From Sipunculus nudus (Eukaryota > Annelida > Sipuncula > Golfingiida > Sipunculidae), in assembly GCA_026874595.1 (NCBI GenBank), contig CM049319.1:41395973-41459972 (forward strand): a stretch of 64,000 nt of DNA, written 5' to 3'. The notes beneath the pieces are model-generated. The model saw only the letters and a program-made list of their open reading frames with translations. It was not told where the DNA came from and made no database searches. Below are positions 1 to 10,569 of the stretch, piece by piece (position 1 is the stretch's first letter; each line of letters opens with the position of its first letter). The translations under genes were made by a program, and so were the position numbers.

Positions 1-64
1 GAATAAAATATTAAAACGCTGTTTAGTTGTACATTTACGATAACATTTTCAAAGAATGTACCAT

Positions 65-112
65 GATAATTAAATATGATCCGCCCCTGATAATTAAATA
101 TGATCCGCCCCT
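65..112. repeat. 24-bp tandem duplication
   Basis: Two perfect adjacent copies of a 24-base unit that begins GATAATTAAATATGATCCGC and ends in CCCT. The related string GGGATCCGCCCCC recurs near 658, so it is probably part of a dispersed repeat. No coding potential is seen. Confidence 0.85.
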
Positions 113-1654
113 GGCAATTCAGGGGTTTATTTTAGTGCTCATATGGAAATGCCCATAAGCTCATTAATACAAACAACAGATATCTTGCACTAAGAACAAT
201 AAAACTGTACATGTTTTTTTAAGCACGAAGCAACATACACATTGTATAATGAAATATTTTATGTTTATACAGTGAACCCATACAACGTAAGTGGTACCCC
301 CCCCCCCCCCCCCCCCACCCCCGTCTCCTATATTCATCAAAGGAGACATCGACGAGATGTGAATGGAGAATTGTGATTATACCTAACTTTAAAACAGAAG
401 ATTTATGTCATATTTAACAATAAATTTACTTCAGTTAACTACCTATCGTTGAATGACAAATAGTCATTTTTTAATTACAAATGTTCACATTAATAAGATC
501 ACAAAGGTAATTTTACATTTCTCATGATGGGGTTAATTAAATAGAACCAAATTTTCCAAAATTTTACCCTATCTATAAGGAATGTATAAGATGTTATGTA
601 ACTATGATGATCTTCCATGTATTTATCATATAACTGTGAGTACCCCAAATTTAACATGGGATCCGCCCCCGTTACACTGAAAAGATTTGGTGAAACTAAA
701 AAAATATGAAAATGTATTATCCAAACTTCATTTCCATTAAATTTGGTACTTTTGTCACAATCTGAACAATTCTTCTGTATTTTGCCGTTAACCGCTGCAC
801 TGGGGGTTTAACGAACACACGACGGACGACGCCACACCATCGCATAAGCTCACAGGTTCGCTAAAAAAAATATGCCCTCCCCCCCCCCTCTTTTTGTCTA
901 AGATGCTGTATATATTTATCTTTAAAGATTTGTTCGCACATATGTATGCTATTTAACTGCCAGGTGTTACACTGGCAAATCATAAATGTTTTAGACTTAT
1001 TGTCATGGCTATGTTATACCTTAATGGTTGAACGATAATATTGGCAGTTTTGCATGTCCATAGAAACGCTATTCTTCAATACCATATACTCCAGGTCAGC
1101 TCCTTCCTGTGCCCTTTCTACTCTTGCCTCCCGTTCCCTTTCACTCTCCTCTCAAGGCCACATGATGTGAAAGTGCGGGCACGCTCCTTACAACTGTTTT
1201 TTTTATGATTTTACAATAATCCGACATCCACCCCAGCCCCGTTTTAGTGTATTTTGCCCTCAAATTGGCACTCAAAATATGAATACAAATGCAACTTAAA
1301 CATACATGCAGTAGATGTACTTTACATGTTTATATTTAGAGTTTCATGCCAAACAATAATAAGAATAACCAATTGAATGCCAGATAAATAGACAAGTCAA
1401 CGATCCCCTGTACCTTAATTAACACCCAAGTGCTACAATTACATTTTTTAATAGAAGAACATCAACCCTAAGGCTGAAATACTACAAGCACCAAGCTGAA
1501 TTACAGGGCATTCACATGATAACCCTAACAATATCTGTGTATCAACCACTAGCATTAACAACAGTTTAAACAGATAAAATAACCTGATAGCAACAATCTC
1601 AACATATTGTAGGATATTCCATCTGCTCTCGTATGCACCCCTACATATACTCTC
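113..1654. other. Gene-free AT-rich stretch
   Basis: No convincing gene. It holds a poly-C tract near 299-317, a second C-rich tract near 877-890 and short repeat-like text. All reading frames are short and low in complexity. Confidence 0.6.
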
Positions 1655-1743
1655 CCAGTGTGACACCCTGTTTGGAAAAGGGAGTTACGAGGGTTAGTTC
1701 CGCCCGGAGTGTGATAGGGAGACGGAGCAGGTTTGGCACGGGC

Positions 1744-1912
1744 GAAACTTAAAGTCGCCATAGCGGCTCTCCTTCTCCTTAGGGAGCAGCTTATACGAGG
1801 ACTTATATTATACAACACTTTGGCGTTATATTAATAATAATCATGCTAAACTGGACAGCAATTTTTTGGTCTTTCGGAGGACTTTTTTTGTTTTATCAGT
1901 AACATAAGTTAC
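1744..1912 (+). repeat. 169-bp direct repeat, copy A
   Basis: Reading base by base, this block is identical to 6055-6223. It starts GAAACTTAAAGTCGCC and ends CATAAGTTAC. The flanks of the two copies are unrelated. Its ends contain a short inverted match (AACTTA and TAAGTT). It could be the terminal repeat of a very young or non-coding retroelement, or a dispersed repeat copied twice. No target-site duplication or primer-binding site was recognised. Confidence 0.85.
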
Positions 1913-4360
1913 AAAGTTATTCTGATACTCAAAACAGGGTCTCCTGCTCACGGATAAATATCATTGATGCTCTGATATTACAAGTCCACAGCCTGTGCCT
2001 AACCAGTAATAAGTGTATTCCTGAATCGCCTTTATCTAACAAACATATTAAAGAAAAGGGGACCCTAGACATGCACACCATTAAAATAACGGGGAATACA
2101 GTATCTAACCCACTTTCAAGTTACAGGTCTACACAGTATGTGTAAACGAGCCTAAACATCGCAATTAACAGTATTACCGTGGTATCTTAAGACGTTATGG
2201 GCTTAGTGCACTTGCATGTAGCACATAGGTAGGAGATCGATCGTTTGGTACACCTGACCAATTACAGGCTCTTGGCCTCGTTGAACACGGCGTTTGATGT
2301 GATATCAATTGCGAACTGGTATCACTGCCAAGGGTTCCAAGTATGACAATAAACGGAATCATGACAATATTCCATGATATTAAACTGTCAGATTTACCAT
2401 TGTTTAAATAGGAAATGGTTATGGATTTCAGATTTATATGTGAAAATACAAGTGATTTTCTATTAACCGATATGACACAAAGTGGGCTCGTCAAAGTGTA
2501 TATGTCAATTTTGTCATTAAAAACTCGTGTTACTGTATACAGTACACTGTTATTATTAAGGTTATTGTGGGGGAAATGTGCAAAACACCAGCACATAGCT
2601 AATGCAACAAGTGTCTTGAACTAGGTAAGGTGACAATCCCGTCTTCACTGAACCGTGTTGTTTGTTACACGCGGACATACAGGTGTTAAGCCAAGGTCAC
2701 TCCATGTGACATAAAAAAAAAAATAAGATAAAAAGATCATATGATTTTGTTCTCAGACAGATTTATTCTTATTATTCTTTGACTTTCCAACTTAATTTCA
2801 TGTTTGTTATTATGTTTTTCGGTCTCTATGCATAAGAAAAAGTTGAATAATTTAGGCGGATACATTGAACAAGCTTTAAAATTGTGAAATCTGGAAAATA
2901 ATATGTTCTTATATTAAATATTTTCACTCAGGTTTTTATGGTCCTCTACTCGGTTTTATTGATGTTCTCACGTAAAGGGAGACCCCTGTAACTTGTAAGA
3001 CCCAGGGAGACCTAGCTGCATACGGGAAATGCATACTTTTTCGCATACGTCCGCATATGCAGTAGATCGGTGAATTTATTGTATTTATTTATGAAATTAC
3101 AGGGTTCAAAACTTTGTAGAGTGTTAATTCATAATAAATTAATATAAATAAAGGACCATTATTACGAACATAAAATATAAAATGGTATTGAGGAGTGTCG
3201 CCCTGGGAAATACCATGCAGGAACGCCGTCCCGTTCCGCTACTTCGTGTGCTTTGCTGCCAGTAGCTTTGCATTTGCATTTAAATACATAGTAAGCCATG
3301 AAACATTTGATTTTCAAATGAAAATGCTATTCATTAAATGCTCTCTTTTATTAATATAAAACGGCTCTACGGATTATGGAACATTTAGTGCAGGGGCTAA
3401 TGTATCGAATACCGGGAAATCTGGTATCGGGTGTTAATGTAGATATAGCGGACTAAACATATGAATGGCACTTAGTGTGCAAGGTCGCCAAAAAGATTAG
3501 TGGGAATTTTCTGTTGATATTCAATGTCATTTCAAGGTCATTATATGACATTATATATAGTATTGATTTGTGAACCCTTCAACTTTTACCGCAACAGGTA
3601 CTGCATAGTTTACTCAAATATGACTTGAGACAGATGTTTTCACCACTTAATTTAGAGAATATAGGTCACATTTACAAAATTTCCGGATTTCAGAAAGGAC
3701 CTATCATTACCTGTCAGCATGTGAAATTTGAACTTCGTCGGTCAATATGGTTACAATTTGTTGAAGTTTTTGACTGATGGTTGAAATCTTTCATCCTCAG
3801 ACTACCAGGAATATTACATGTGGCGCCACCAGTTAAGGTCCTTCAGGGTTAATTAATAATCATGATTTCATGGCAGTATATCCAGCCGTTTCTGAGAAAT
3901 CTTGGCTTTTGTTGGAATCTTTAAATTCTGAAAATTTAGGTTCCTAGGGGCTGAAACACGTTTTTGTACCGTAACTCATAGGTCACACTTGACATATAGG
4001 ACACTGAGTTTGAATTCCCTGGGTCTTTGTATACCTTTCATGCTCTGTTAACGGGCTGTCAGACTGGCAGCCAGACATACGACAGGCATGCCCATTTCTA
4101 ATAACCGTGATGACTCAGCATTACTCACAGATCCTGCATGCATGCACTCATCCACTTTACTTAAGACTAGAACCTAATGTAAAGTGACCATGAAATGCAT
4201 CCATAATAGGGCAAAAACCCAATGATAAAGGAGTAACTGCCGTCTATTTTCATGAAATCCTTCATATTTATCATTTATTGCATGAGTAGGTAATATATCT
4301 CATAAATACTCAATTACTATGAAAGATTCTTACCTATATTTAAACATATAGATAAAAATA
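1913..4360. other. Gene-free interval between direct repeats
   Basis: This stretch lies between the two 169-bp repeats. Open frames are short and match no family I recognise. It shows no gag, reverse transcriptase or transposase motif, so if the repeats are terminal repeats the internal part is non-coding or replaced. Confidence 0.55.
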
Positions 4361-4375
4361 AAATTTGACCACATT

Positions 4376-4412
4376 TGACCTTGTGACCTTCAAATTTGAC
4401 CTTTAAGGTCAA
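4376..4412. promoter_or_regulatory. Nuclear-receptor half-site cluster
   Basis: TGACCTTGTGACCTT at 4376-4390 is a direct repeat of TGACCT with two-base spacing. TGACCTTTAAGGTCA at 4397-4411 is a palindrome of everted half-sites with three-base spacing. AGGTCA/TGACCT is the known half-site for many nuclear receptors. No nearby gene start is seen, so function is only a possibility; similar text is common in dispersed repeats. Confidence 0.35.
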
Positions 4413-5144
4413 ATGTTATATTTGCTACCAGGCGTTCCTGAAATATAGTTGTAGCGACCCTAGCTCCGGCCAGGACTGGTGTGACAACCGTGATGGGTTA
4501 ACTGGACAAGTGGCTGTAAGGTGCGTCTTCTCGTTTTGATTATGCCGGTAGGTGGTTTGGTTGCCACAAGTAATATATCAGCCAACTGGACAGAACGATC
4601 TCTGGATTGGGGCTTCTTTTAGAGCAGGGTACAGGATGAAGAGTTAAGGGGGAGGAGAATTGAGCTCGGGTCTAAATGTATAATAAAAGACGGAACTACG
4701 AACACTAATTTTAATTATTCAGTGTATTGAATTTACACAAAAATCAAACATGAAATGGTGATGATCAGAGCACCTGCGTCACTATTAAACAATCCTGACT
4801 AAGCTGGATTCAACAATAACAGGATTACCAATTAATAAACCCCCTAAATCCCAATAAAACACCCTTGTAAACTAGCCTACTCTATCACGGAAAGCCAGTT
4901 ACAGTGTACAAAATGTATTTTTACCGCGTTAACTCCGTCTTATCTTCTAACCATCAATTATGAATACGTCCGTTCCCTTCTATATTCCGCGCACCTATCT
5001 CCAGTTTGTTAATAACTGCGAAATTTCTAAACACATGTCCAGCATTTCAATATTACTCCATGTAGGGCAATTCGGTCAAATTTACATGTCATTACATTAC
5101 AAAACTCTCCCTGTATTAATTCAAGACAACCCTGTTACTTTTCT

Positions 5145-5300
5145 GTCATTGATTTGGGTTTGTCTGTCCGTCTGTCTGTCCGTCAGGTTTTTCCTTTCTG
5201 TGCAACAACTTGCCTCAATTTTATCCGATTTCATTCAAATTTGGATCAGTTGTTGCTCTCATGCATACCTCGGTTGTGATTGGTTTTGGAGTGTCTAGCT
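5145..5300 (+). repeat. Inverted copy of the GACA-rich 148-bp unit
   Basis: Reads TTTGTCTGTCCGTCTGTCTG, then text about a pseudo-conserved TTTCATTCAAATTTGG segment and GATTGGTTTTGGAGTGTCT. This is the reverse complement of the unit arrayed at about 6400-7020, so the two make a large imperfect inverted repeat with about 1.1 kb between. Confidence 0.75.
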
Positions 5301-6054
5301 GAAAAAATATTTCTCTACAGCTCAAAAACAAAATTCTCAAATTTTGGTCAAATTTCAATGTGTTTTAGTTTTTTATGTTTGCCTGCAGATGTCTCCACAT
5401 GTCATAGTACATCTGTTAAAGTTTTCATGTGCCCTCAAGATTTTCTCTACATGTCATAATTTTGGTTGCTTATCAAGCATGAAATATAACAAGATCCCAA
5501 AGCGGGGAACATTAATTCCACAAGTTGCTTGTTTATATTGGGTGGAAGATGAACCATTACCTTTTATAGAAACTGACCATAGCACTATAAACAGTCGCTT
5601 GTCAAACACAACCCGACAGCGGTATACGACCGCCGAGACAGGTTGGTCCATTAAAGGAGACATTGGTGTTGGGTCGAAATCAACACAGCAATAGCCCGTA
5701 TTGAGAGAAAAACCTGTATTAAATGAATGAAAACCGATGATGACCAATGAAGCTTTTTGTCTGTATGGCCTAACAGCGAGCACGGCAGATACAAGTGCTG
5801 CTCACCCTATCCTGTACATGCTTTTTGACCAACGCGTTTATCTCAGCAACGCTCCCCACTCAATGTACTCAGCCAGCACCCGCTAATACCCTGCTTGCCT
5901 GCATCAAAAACGTCACATTCCTCTCACACACTCAACTCGTCCTCGAGTTGAAGGTATTTATTAGTAATCGATAATATAGTAGAATCCTGCTATCAATACA
6001 TTAAACTACTCTTTGATAACTTTAAACCTCTCGGAGGCTAAGGTGAGTAACTGT

Positions 6055-6223
6055 GAAACTTAAAGTCGCCATAGCGGCTCTCCTTCTCCTTAGGGAGCAG
6101 CTTATACGAGGACTTATATTATACAACACTTTGGCGTTATATTAATAATAATCATGCTAAACTGGACAGCAATTTTTTGGTCTTTCGGAGGACTTTTTTT
6201 GTTTTATCAGTAACATAAGTTAC
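6055..6223 (+). repeat. 169-bp direct repeat, copy B
   Basis: Identical to 1744-1912 by eye, 4311 bases further on, same orientation. The flanking sequence GAGTAACTG before it and AGTTACC at its end give a short extra inverted match, GTAACT/AGTTAC, at this copy only. Confidence 0.85.
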
Positions 6224-6399
6224 CACCAACAAACGATTAAACACATACAAGAATAACATAATACATTATTCTTAAAAATAAAGCTTCTCTATGATTATCA
6301 GTGCTACAGCTACTGAACATCCAGAGTTAAACAAGCAAAATGGGGGAATAAATGTCCCCCGTTTGTGGCTCCCGTTGTTTATTAATGCTTGGAAAAGGA

Positions 6400-7022
6400 C
6401 GGACAGACACAGTGACAGACAGACAGAAGCCAGACACTCCAAAACCAATCCCAACCAAGATGAGCATGAGCGCGATCACTAACCCAAATTTGCATGAATC
6501 GGATATTTAGGAAAGTTATCGCACGGAAACGAAATCCTGACAGACGGACAGACAGAGTGACATACAAACAGACAGACGCCAGACACTCCGAACCAATCCC
6601 AACCAAGGTAAGCATGAGAGCAATCAATGACACATATTTGAATGAAATCGGATAATATTTAGGAAAGTTATCGCACGGAAACGGAAACCTGACAGACGGA
6701 CGGAGAGAGTGACAGACAGACAGATGCCAGACTTTTTAAAACCAATCCCAACCAAGGTAAGCATGAGGGCAATCACTGACCAAAATTTGAATGAAATCGG
6801 ATAATATTTAGGAAAGTTATCACAGGGAAACGAAAACCAGACAGACAGAGAGGCAGAGTGGTAGACAGACTCCAGACACTCCAAAACCAATCCCACCAAG
6901 GCAAGCATGAGAGCAATCACTGACACATATTTAAATGAAATATGATAATATTTAGGAAAGTTATCGCACGGAAACGGACCGAGAGACGGACAGACAGACA
7001 GACAGACGAACCCAAATCAATG
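6400..7022 (-). repeat. Tandem array, four copies of a ~148-bp unit
   Basis: The landmark GGAAAGTTATC recurs starting near 6511, 6662, 6811 and 6955, giving periods of about 144-152 bases. Each unit carries GACAGACAGAC-type tetranucleotide runs, then CCAGACACTCC, AACCAATCCCA and GCATGAG. Copies are about 85-90% alike. It is a minisatellite built from a dispersed repeat, and pairs in inverted orientation with 5145-5300. Confidence 0.85.
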
Positions 7023-7023
7023 T

Positions 7024-7048
7024 CCCCCCGCATCCGCGGAGCGGGGGG
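7024..7048. repeat. GC-rich perfect hairpin
   Basis: CCCCCCGC, one A, TCCGCGGA, then GCGGGGGG: two complementary 8-base arms around a self-complementary core. It closes the GACA-rich array. Related text (GGGGACATTAATTCC-like) appears near 5505 and 6350, so it belongs to the repeat family rather than being a transcription terminator. Confidence 0.7.
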
Positions 7049-7324
7049 CAATAAACTCACATCATCTTGTTACTCGTCACAAGGCATATGCAGAGGTGGA
7101 TTTTTAAAATGTTTTCTCATCTAATATATTTTAAGTTTACATTCATATAAATAACAATAATATAGACAAGCTGAAATCTACCTAGTAAAACTGTAAATGT
7201 ATAAAAAATATCCGAAAACACTGATGCTTTCACAAATCCCCGAAAACAAGATATATAAACACATAATACATCGACATTCAATCATGTTCAGCATATGCGC
7301 TGAGTCACTTGGGAGTCCTGCGGT

Positions 7325-7430
7325 CGGTTTCTGGTAATTGTGTAGTTTAGGGTTTTTTTTTACAAGGCCTATATTACCAATTGTTGACGCATTATTTTCA
7401 AATTTGTTGTTCTATGATAAGAAGAAATGT
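7325..7430 (+). repeat. Diverged inverted flank of the DIRS region (left)
   Basis: The text GGTAATTGTGTAGTTTAGGGTT followed by GCCTATATTACC matches the reverse complement of about 16345-16440, with substitutions and small gaps. The inverted match lies outside the recognised DIRS termini, so the DIRS copy sits inside a wider inverted structure or the termini are longer than I can define. Confidence 0.55.
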
Positions 7431-7680
7431 ATACTTATATAAAAATAAGGCATATACAGTTTAATAACCAATATATTTTATAAACAATGACATTAATTTC
7501 TCCAATATACCTCGTTTTCCTGGCAAAGTCATGTACGTAATGCATATCATCATGGCCGAAGATCAAAATGTGAGCCAACAAAGTCGACTTTTAAGCCACA
7601 ATAACTCTCAAACAACACCATCTTTCATTATATAACCCTTATTTTTGTAAAACTGTACATTCCTCTATAATTCCATAATT

Positions 7681-7920
7681 GAACGAGACTTAACTGTAAG
7701 CTGAAGTTTGATGAGAATTCTGTCGATCCTCGAGTCGATAGAGATCACGTGAGAGATCGCAAGTCCACAGTTCCCATCAGGCAAATTTTAGAGAAACACA
7801 TGCTAAAAGTCGGCTGGGATTAAGATCAAAATGCCAGCCCCGTGTGGGCAAGTGATCTTAATTGACTCGAGGATCGACAGAATTCTCATCAAACTCCAAC
7901 TTACAGGCAAGTCTCGTTTA
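7681..7920. repeat. Inverted repeat at the 3' end of the DIRS element
   Basis: Arms 7681-7739 and 7862-7920 are reverse complements with only a few mismatches; both contain GATGAGAATTCTGTCGATCC or its complement. The loop holds GAGATCACGTGAGAG (7741-7755) and TTCCCATCAGGCA, which match the inverted complement of 16261-16303. This is consistent with the complementary region used to form circular DIRS intermediates. Confidence 0.75.
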
Positions 7921-8002
7921 ATTATAGTATTCTGTCTCACCTCTGGTCTTACGAGATTACGTGAGAGTTTCAGGTTGCATGTGTTAAGTAAGATTATCTG
8001 GA

Positions 8003-9038
8003 GAAGTTACTGGTTTCTTATAATATTTCGTGAAAGAATAGTGGTAACAGGAATGTTACAGTTACTAGCAGATGAAACTGCCGCTGCCCTCGAGCGCTGA
8101 GGGGTAAAAATACTCATATCAATTCCCCCTTGCTGCAGAGTTAATTTCAACCATCTGGATATCGTGTCCCTTAAAACCGCTGTGTACGGTTTGTTCAGCT
8201 TTAAAAATAGTTTGTATTCATTTTACCTAAGGGGTTTAGTCCTGTCTAGAAATTCTGTCATAACAGTCACTATGCATAGTCTTCTGTCAGGGGCATACGC
8301 CTTTAAAGTAATCGCTGATTGCTGCTTGTGTGGTAAAGATTGCTTTACCAGATCTCCCATGCGTAGTTTGACCGAGGAAGATGACACTGTGATGTTGTTC
8401 ACATGGAGTAAATGCAGGTATTGCCCCCTCTGCTCGGTTAACAAAGCCAGTAGCATAAATAATTTCTGTGGCAGATCATTGAGTGTATTAAGGGACTTCA
8501 CTGGAGAAAGTTTTTTTTAGATGGTTCAGCACAATATTTGTGTACCAAGTGACCAGTGTCTTAGGAATTGCAAGCCTGAGCTGGAAAACACCTTTAATAA
8601 ATCTTGTCACCAAAATGTGATTTCCGAACTGCACACCGTCAAACGGTTGTAAAATAACTGAAAGTGCCGACCTTGCCGTGTAAGTGCACTGTAGCCAAGC
8701 TTTTGATCATATGAATGTACAAGAAAGTCTAGAGCTTGACTTATATAGGGGTCAAACGGGATCCAAATCCCTTTCACTACAGTATCTTTCCGATCTGTGT
8801 ACTGTCTATTTGTTGTTTTCCGCCACCACTGTTGGATAATTTGTGAAGCTCGGTCCGAAACTGAATGCATGCGCAGGGATTGCCGGAAAAGCGGCATGCT
8901 AGGAGGGTCATTTTTGTTAGCCTGTGTGACATGGTCTTGTTCTGTGGCAACTGGAGTATTTGTTGATTGTGTGGCAGTATAAGCGACTTGCCTGACAGCA
9001 TGTGCGTAGCCTTCGGAAACCATGGCTGTGTCGACCAC
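8003..9038 (-). pseudogene. DIRS tyrosine recombinase, defective
   Basis: The enzyme would integrate circular DIRS DNA by tyrosine-mediated strand exchange. The N-terminal core-binding part reads WRKTTNRQYTDRK near 8800. The catalytic domain follows in another frame at 8501-8223, with LALLTEQRGQYLHLL and GDLVKQSLP, the region of the first catalytic Arg. Further on, after 8222, comes the normally HxxR box, here TPQRSRAA, so the usual His after the Pro is Gln. Shortly after, the frame breaks: the segment that should hold the Gly-Trp motif is missing near 8030-8050, and a KYYKKP segment, the likely place of the nucleophilic Tyr, lies in a shifted frame, ending near 8003. At least two frameshifts and one deletion make it non-functional. 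Confidence 0.8.
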
Positions 9039-9535
9039 TTTGGCAACACCACTACCCCTGTTGCTTTTAACAGCCTGATCTTTTTCAGTACTTGCGTCAG
9101 AGTGCTGAAAGGCGGAAAAGCATAAAACATATGTGAGGACCAGTCAATAGTAAAGGCGTCAACTGCAACAGCTTGTGGGTCCGGTTTCCAAGACACATAT
9201 TTAGGTAATTGGTGGTTGATCCTTAAAGCGAACAGGTCTAAATTCAGTCCCTTCCATGTTTCATTTATACGCTGAAACACTGAGGGCAGAAGTTGCCACT
9301 CAGCATCTAAATTAACCTTTCTTGATATCATGTCTGCTTGCACATCATCTTTTCCTGGTACATGTGCTGCTGATATCCATTGTTCATGACACCATCCCAA
9401 ATTTATCCTGTCAGTTTGTAAAGGTTAGGTTTTGTACCTCCTTGTTTATTAATGTAAGACACAACCTAGGTGCTGTCCACCAAAGCCCTAATATGTACAC
9501 CCTGTAATCTAACATTAATCTCTGTAGCCGGGTTG
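8777..9535 (-). pseudogene. DIRS RNase H and C-terminal RT domain, 3' fragment
   Basis: The frame 9400-8777 (207 residues) reads WISAAHVPGKDDVQAD near its start, the C-terminal signature of DIRS RNase H. Next come FALRINHQLPKYVSW, PDPQAVAVDAF and FYAFPPFSTL, and then PKWSTQPWFP; these are hallmark boxes of the DIRS RT/RNase H protein. Weak continuation upstream to about 9535 (an INKQGG-like box, broken by stops) leads straight to the Gypsy junction. The 5' half of the same gene lies at 13815-15011. It overlaps the recombinase frame at its end, as in other DIRS elements. Confidence 0.85.
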
Positions 9536-9544
9536 ACCTAATCC

Positions 9545-9948
9545 GTTTGGTAAGCTACACCAATCCGGGAACTCGGTCTCAAGATGATGTCTGAACCAGA
9601 CAAGTTTACTACAGCAACCTGCACTGCCTTGTCTCCTCCTTGAACCAAAGTTGGGGCAATCTGGAGGCCGCCTGCCACTGGTCAGTGAAAAGGTTCAAGT
9701 AAAACTGTAGTATTAACCTTGGGGACGGTGACGCTAACCTCGCAGATGCTACGTGAAGGCACCAGCACCTCCGAAATCTCTGCCAATTTCACAAATCCTG
9801 AAGCTCGACTAGACTCAGTTTCTACCCGATCCAACTTGACTGTCTCTGTCATGTAGATGTATCCTGGCAAGTTAACCAAAACCTTGGTACCCAATATACC
9901 CGGTACAACCTCGTGCTTCGCTCTGACCTCAGCCGTGTCTTTGGTCAC
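9545..9948 (-). pseudogene. Gypsy pol fragment between protease and RT
   Basis: The frame 9948-9682 (88 residues) contains GYIYMTETVKLD, and further down, past the stop, a segment with VVNLSGSDIIL-type text typical of the spacer between protease and reverse transcriptase in Gypsy polyproteins. It is cut off near 9545 before any reverse transcriptase motif. The likely cause is truncation at insertion or a later deletion. Confidence 0.55.
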
Positions 9949-9975
9949 AAGTATCCCAACCTCTTCCAGGATAAC

Positions 9976-10203
9976 TCATTCGACCTCCACCGGAAGCACG
10001 AACAATCCGACGTACGGGATTTCGAGTCCGTTAGCAGCACTCAAGGCTAACCAGTCACAAGACTCCAGCTGGTGGCGATCTAAGTTTTCCCCAAAAAACT
10101 GCTCTGACATAGTTGACACTTGCGACCCCGTGTCCACAAGACAGTTGATTTCACAACCACCAAACTTGGCCTGAACGACAGGACGTTCCCCAACAATCCT
10201 CAT
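9976..10203 (-). pseudogene. Gypsy retropepsin (aspartic protease) fragment
   Basis: A 75-residue frame with INCLVDTGSQVSTMS, the catalytic Asp-Thr-Gly box of retroviral-type aspartic proteases, which cut the Gag-Pol polyprotein. A flap and second conserved segment (YVGLFVLPVEVE) follow. It lies 18 bases after the zinc-knuckle frame, as expected for Gag-Pol, and ends in a stop that separates it from the next pol part. Non-functional by context. Confidence 0.8.
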
Positions 10204-10221
10204 GAGGTCCTCCCTTTTCCC

Positions 10222-10563
10222 CTAATACTTGCACGTTTCAGGATGCTTACTACCACCTGAGGCCATTCGCTGCCCCTCAACCTTGGCACCTCCCCTCCTG
10301 TCTCGTCTACTATCTGTATTGGCATCTTTCTGTGGGCACTCCCTTCGCATGTGCCCAAATTGTCCACATCGGTAACATTTCATTGTTGGTCTACCTTGTG
10401 GTGTTGATTGAACTTGTGGCCCTTTGACCTCCTTGACCTGAAGCGCACTCACGAGTTCTGCATTCTGCTTTAGTAGAGTCGTTTGTTGTATATGATTCCT
10501 CTCAAACAACCGGCGTAGTTCTTGTTGTTCTGACCGTAGCTGTTCCAGCTGCTTACTCAACAA
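10222..10563 (-). pseudogene. Gypsy nucleocapsid with CCHC zinc knuckle
   Basis: A 113-residue frame. Its first half is a Leu/Gln-rich coiled-coil-like segment (LEQLRSEQQELRRLF), and the second half carries CYRCGQFGHMRREC, a canonical CX2CX4HX4C zinc knuckle that binds genomic RNA. It continues the gag frame that ends at 10570 across a stop, so gag is broken here. Downstream residues are basic and Gly-rich. Confidence 0.85.
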
Positions 10564-10569
10564 GCTATC

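Noticed and set aside
2195-2596. Minus frame of 133 codons
   Set aside because: No motif, no splice context, and the opposite strand is also partly open; chance frame.
5344-5783. Overlapping plus (116) and minus (109) frames
   Set aside because: Lies in repeat-like DNA between the inverted GACA units; no domain in either.
6270-7124. Possible CRISPR-like regular array
   Set aside because: Units are about 148 bases, diverged throughout, without short constant repeats and unique spacers; it is a minisatellite.
7831-8520. Plus-strand frames of 89 and 118 codons
   Set aside because: They are antisense to the DIRS recombinase, whose motifs are readable on the minus strand.
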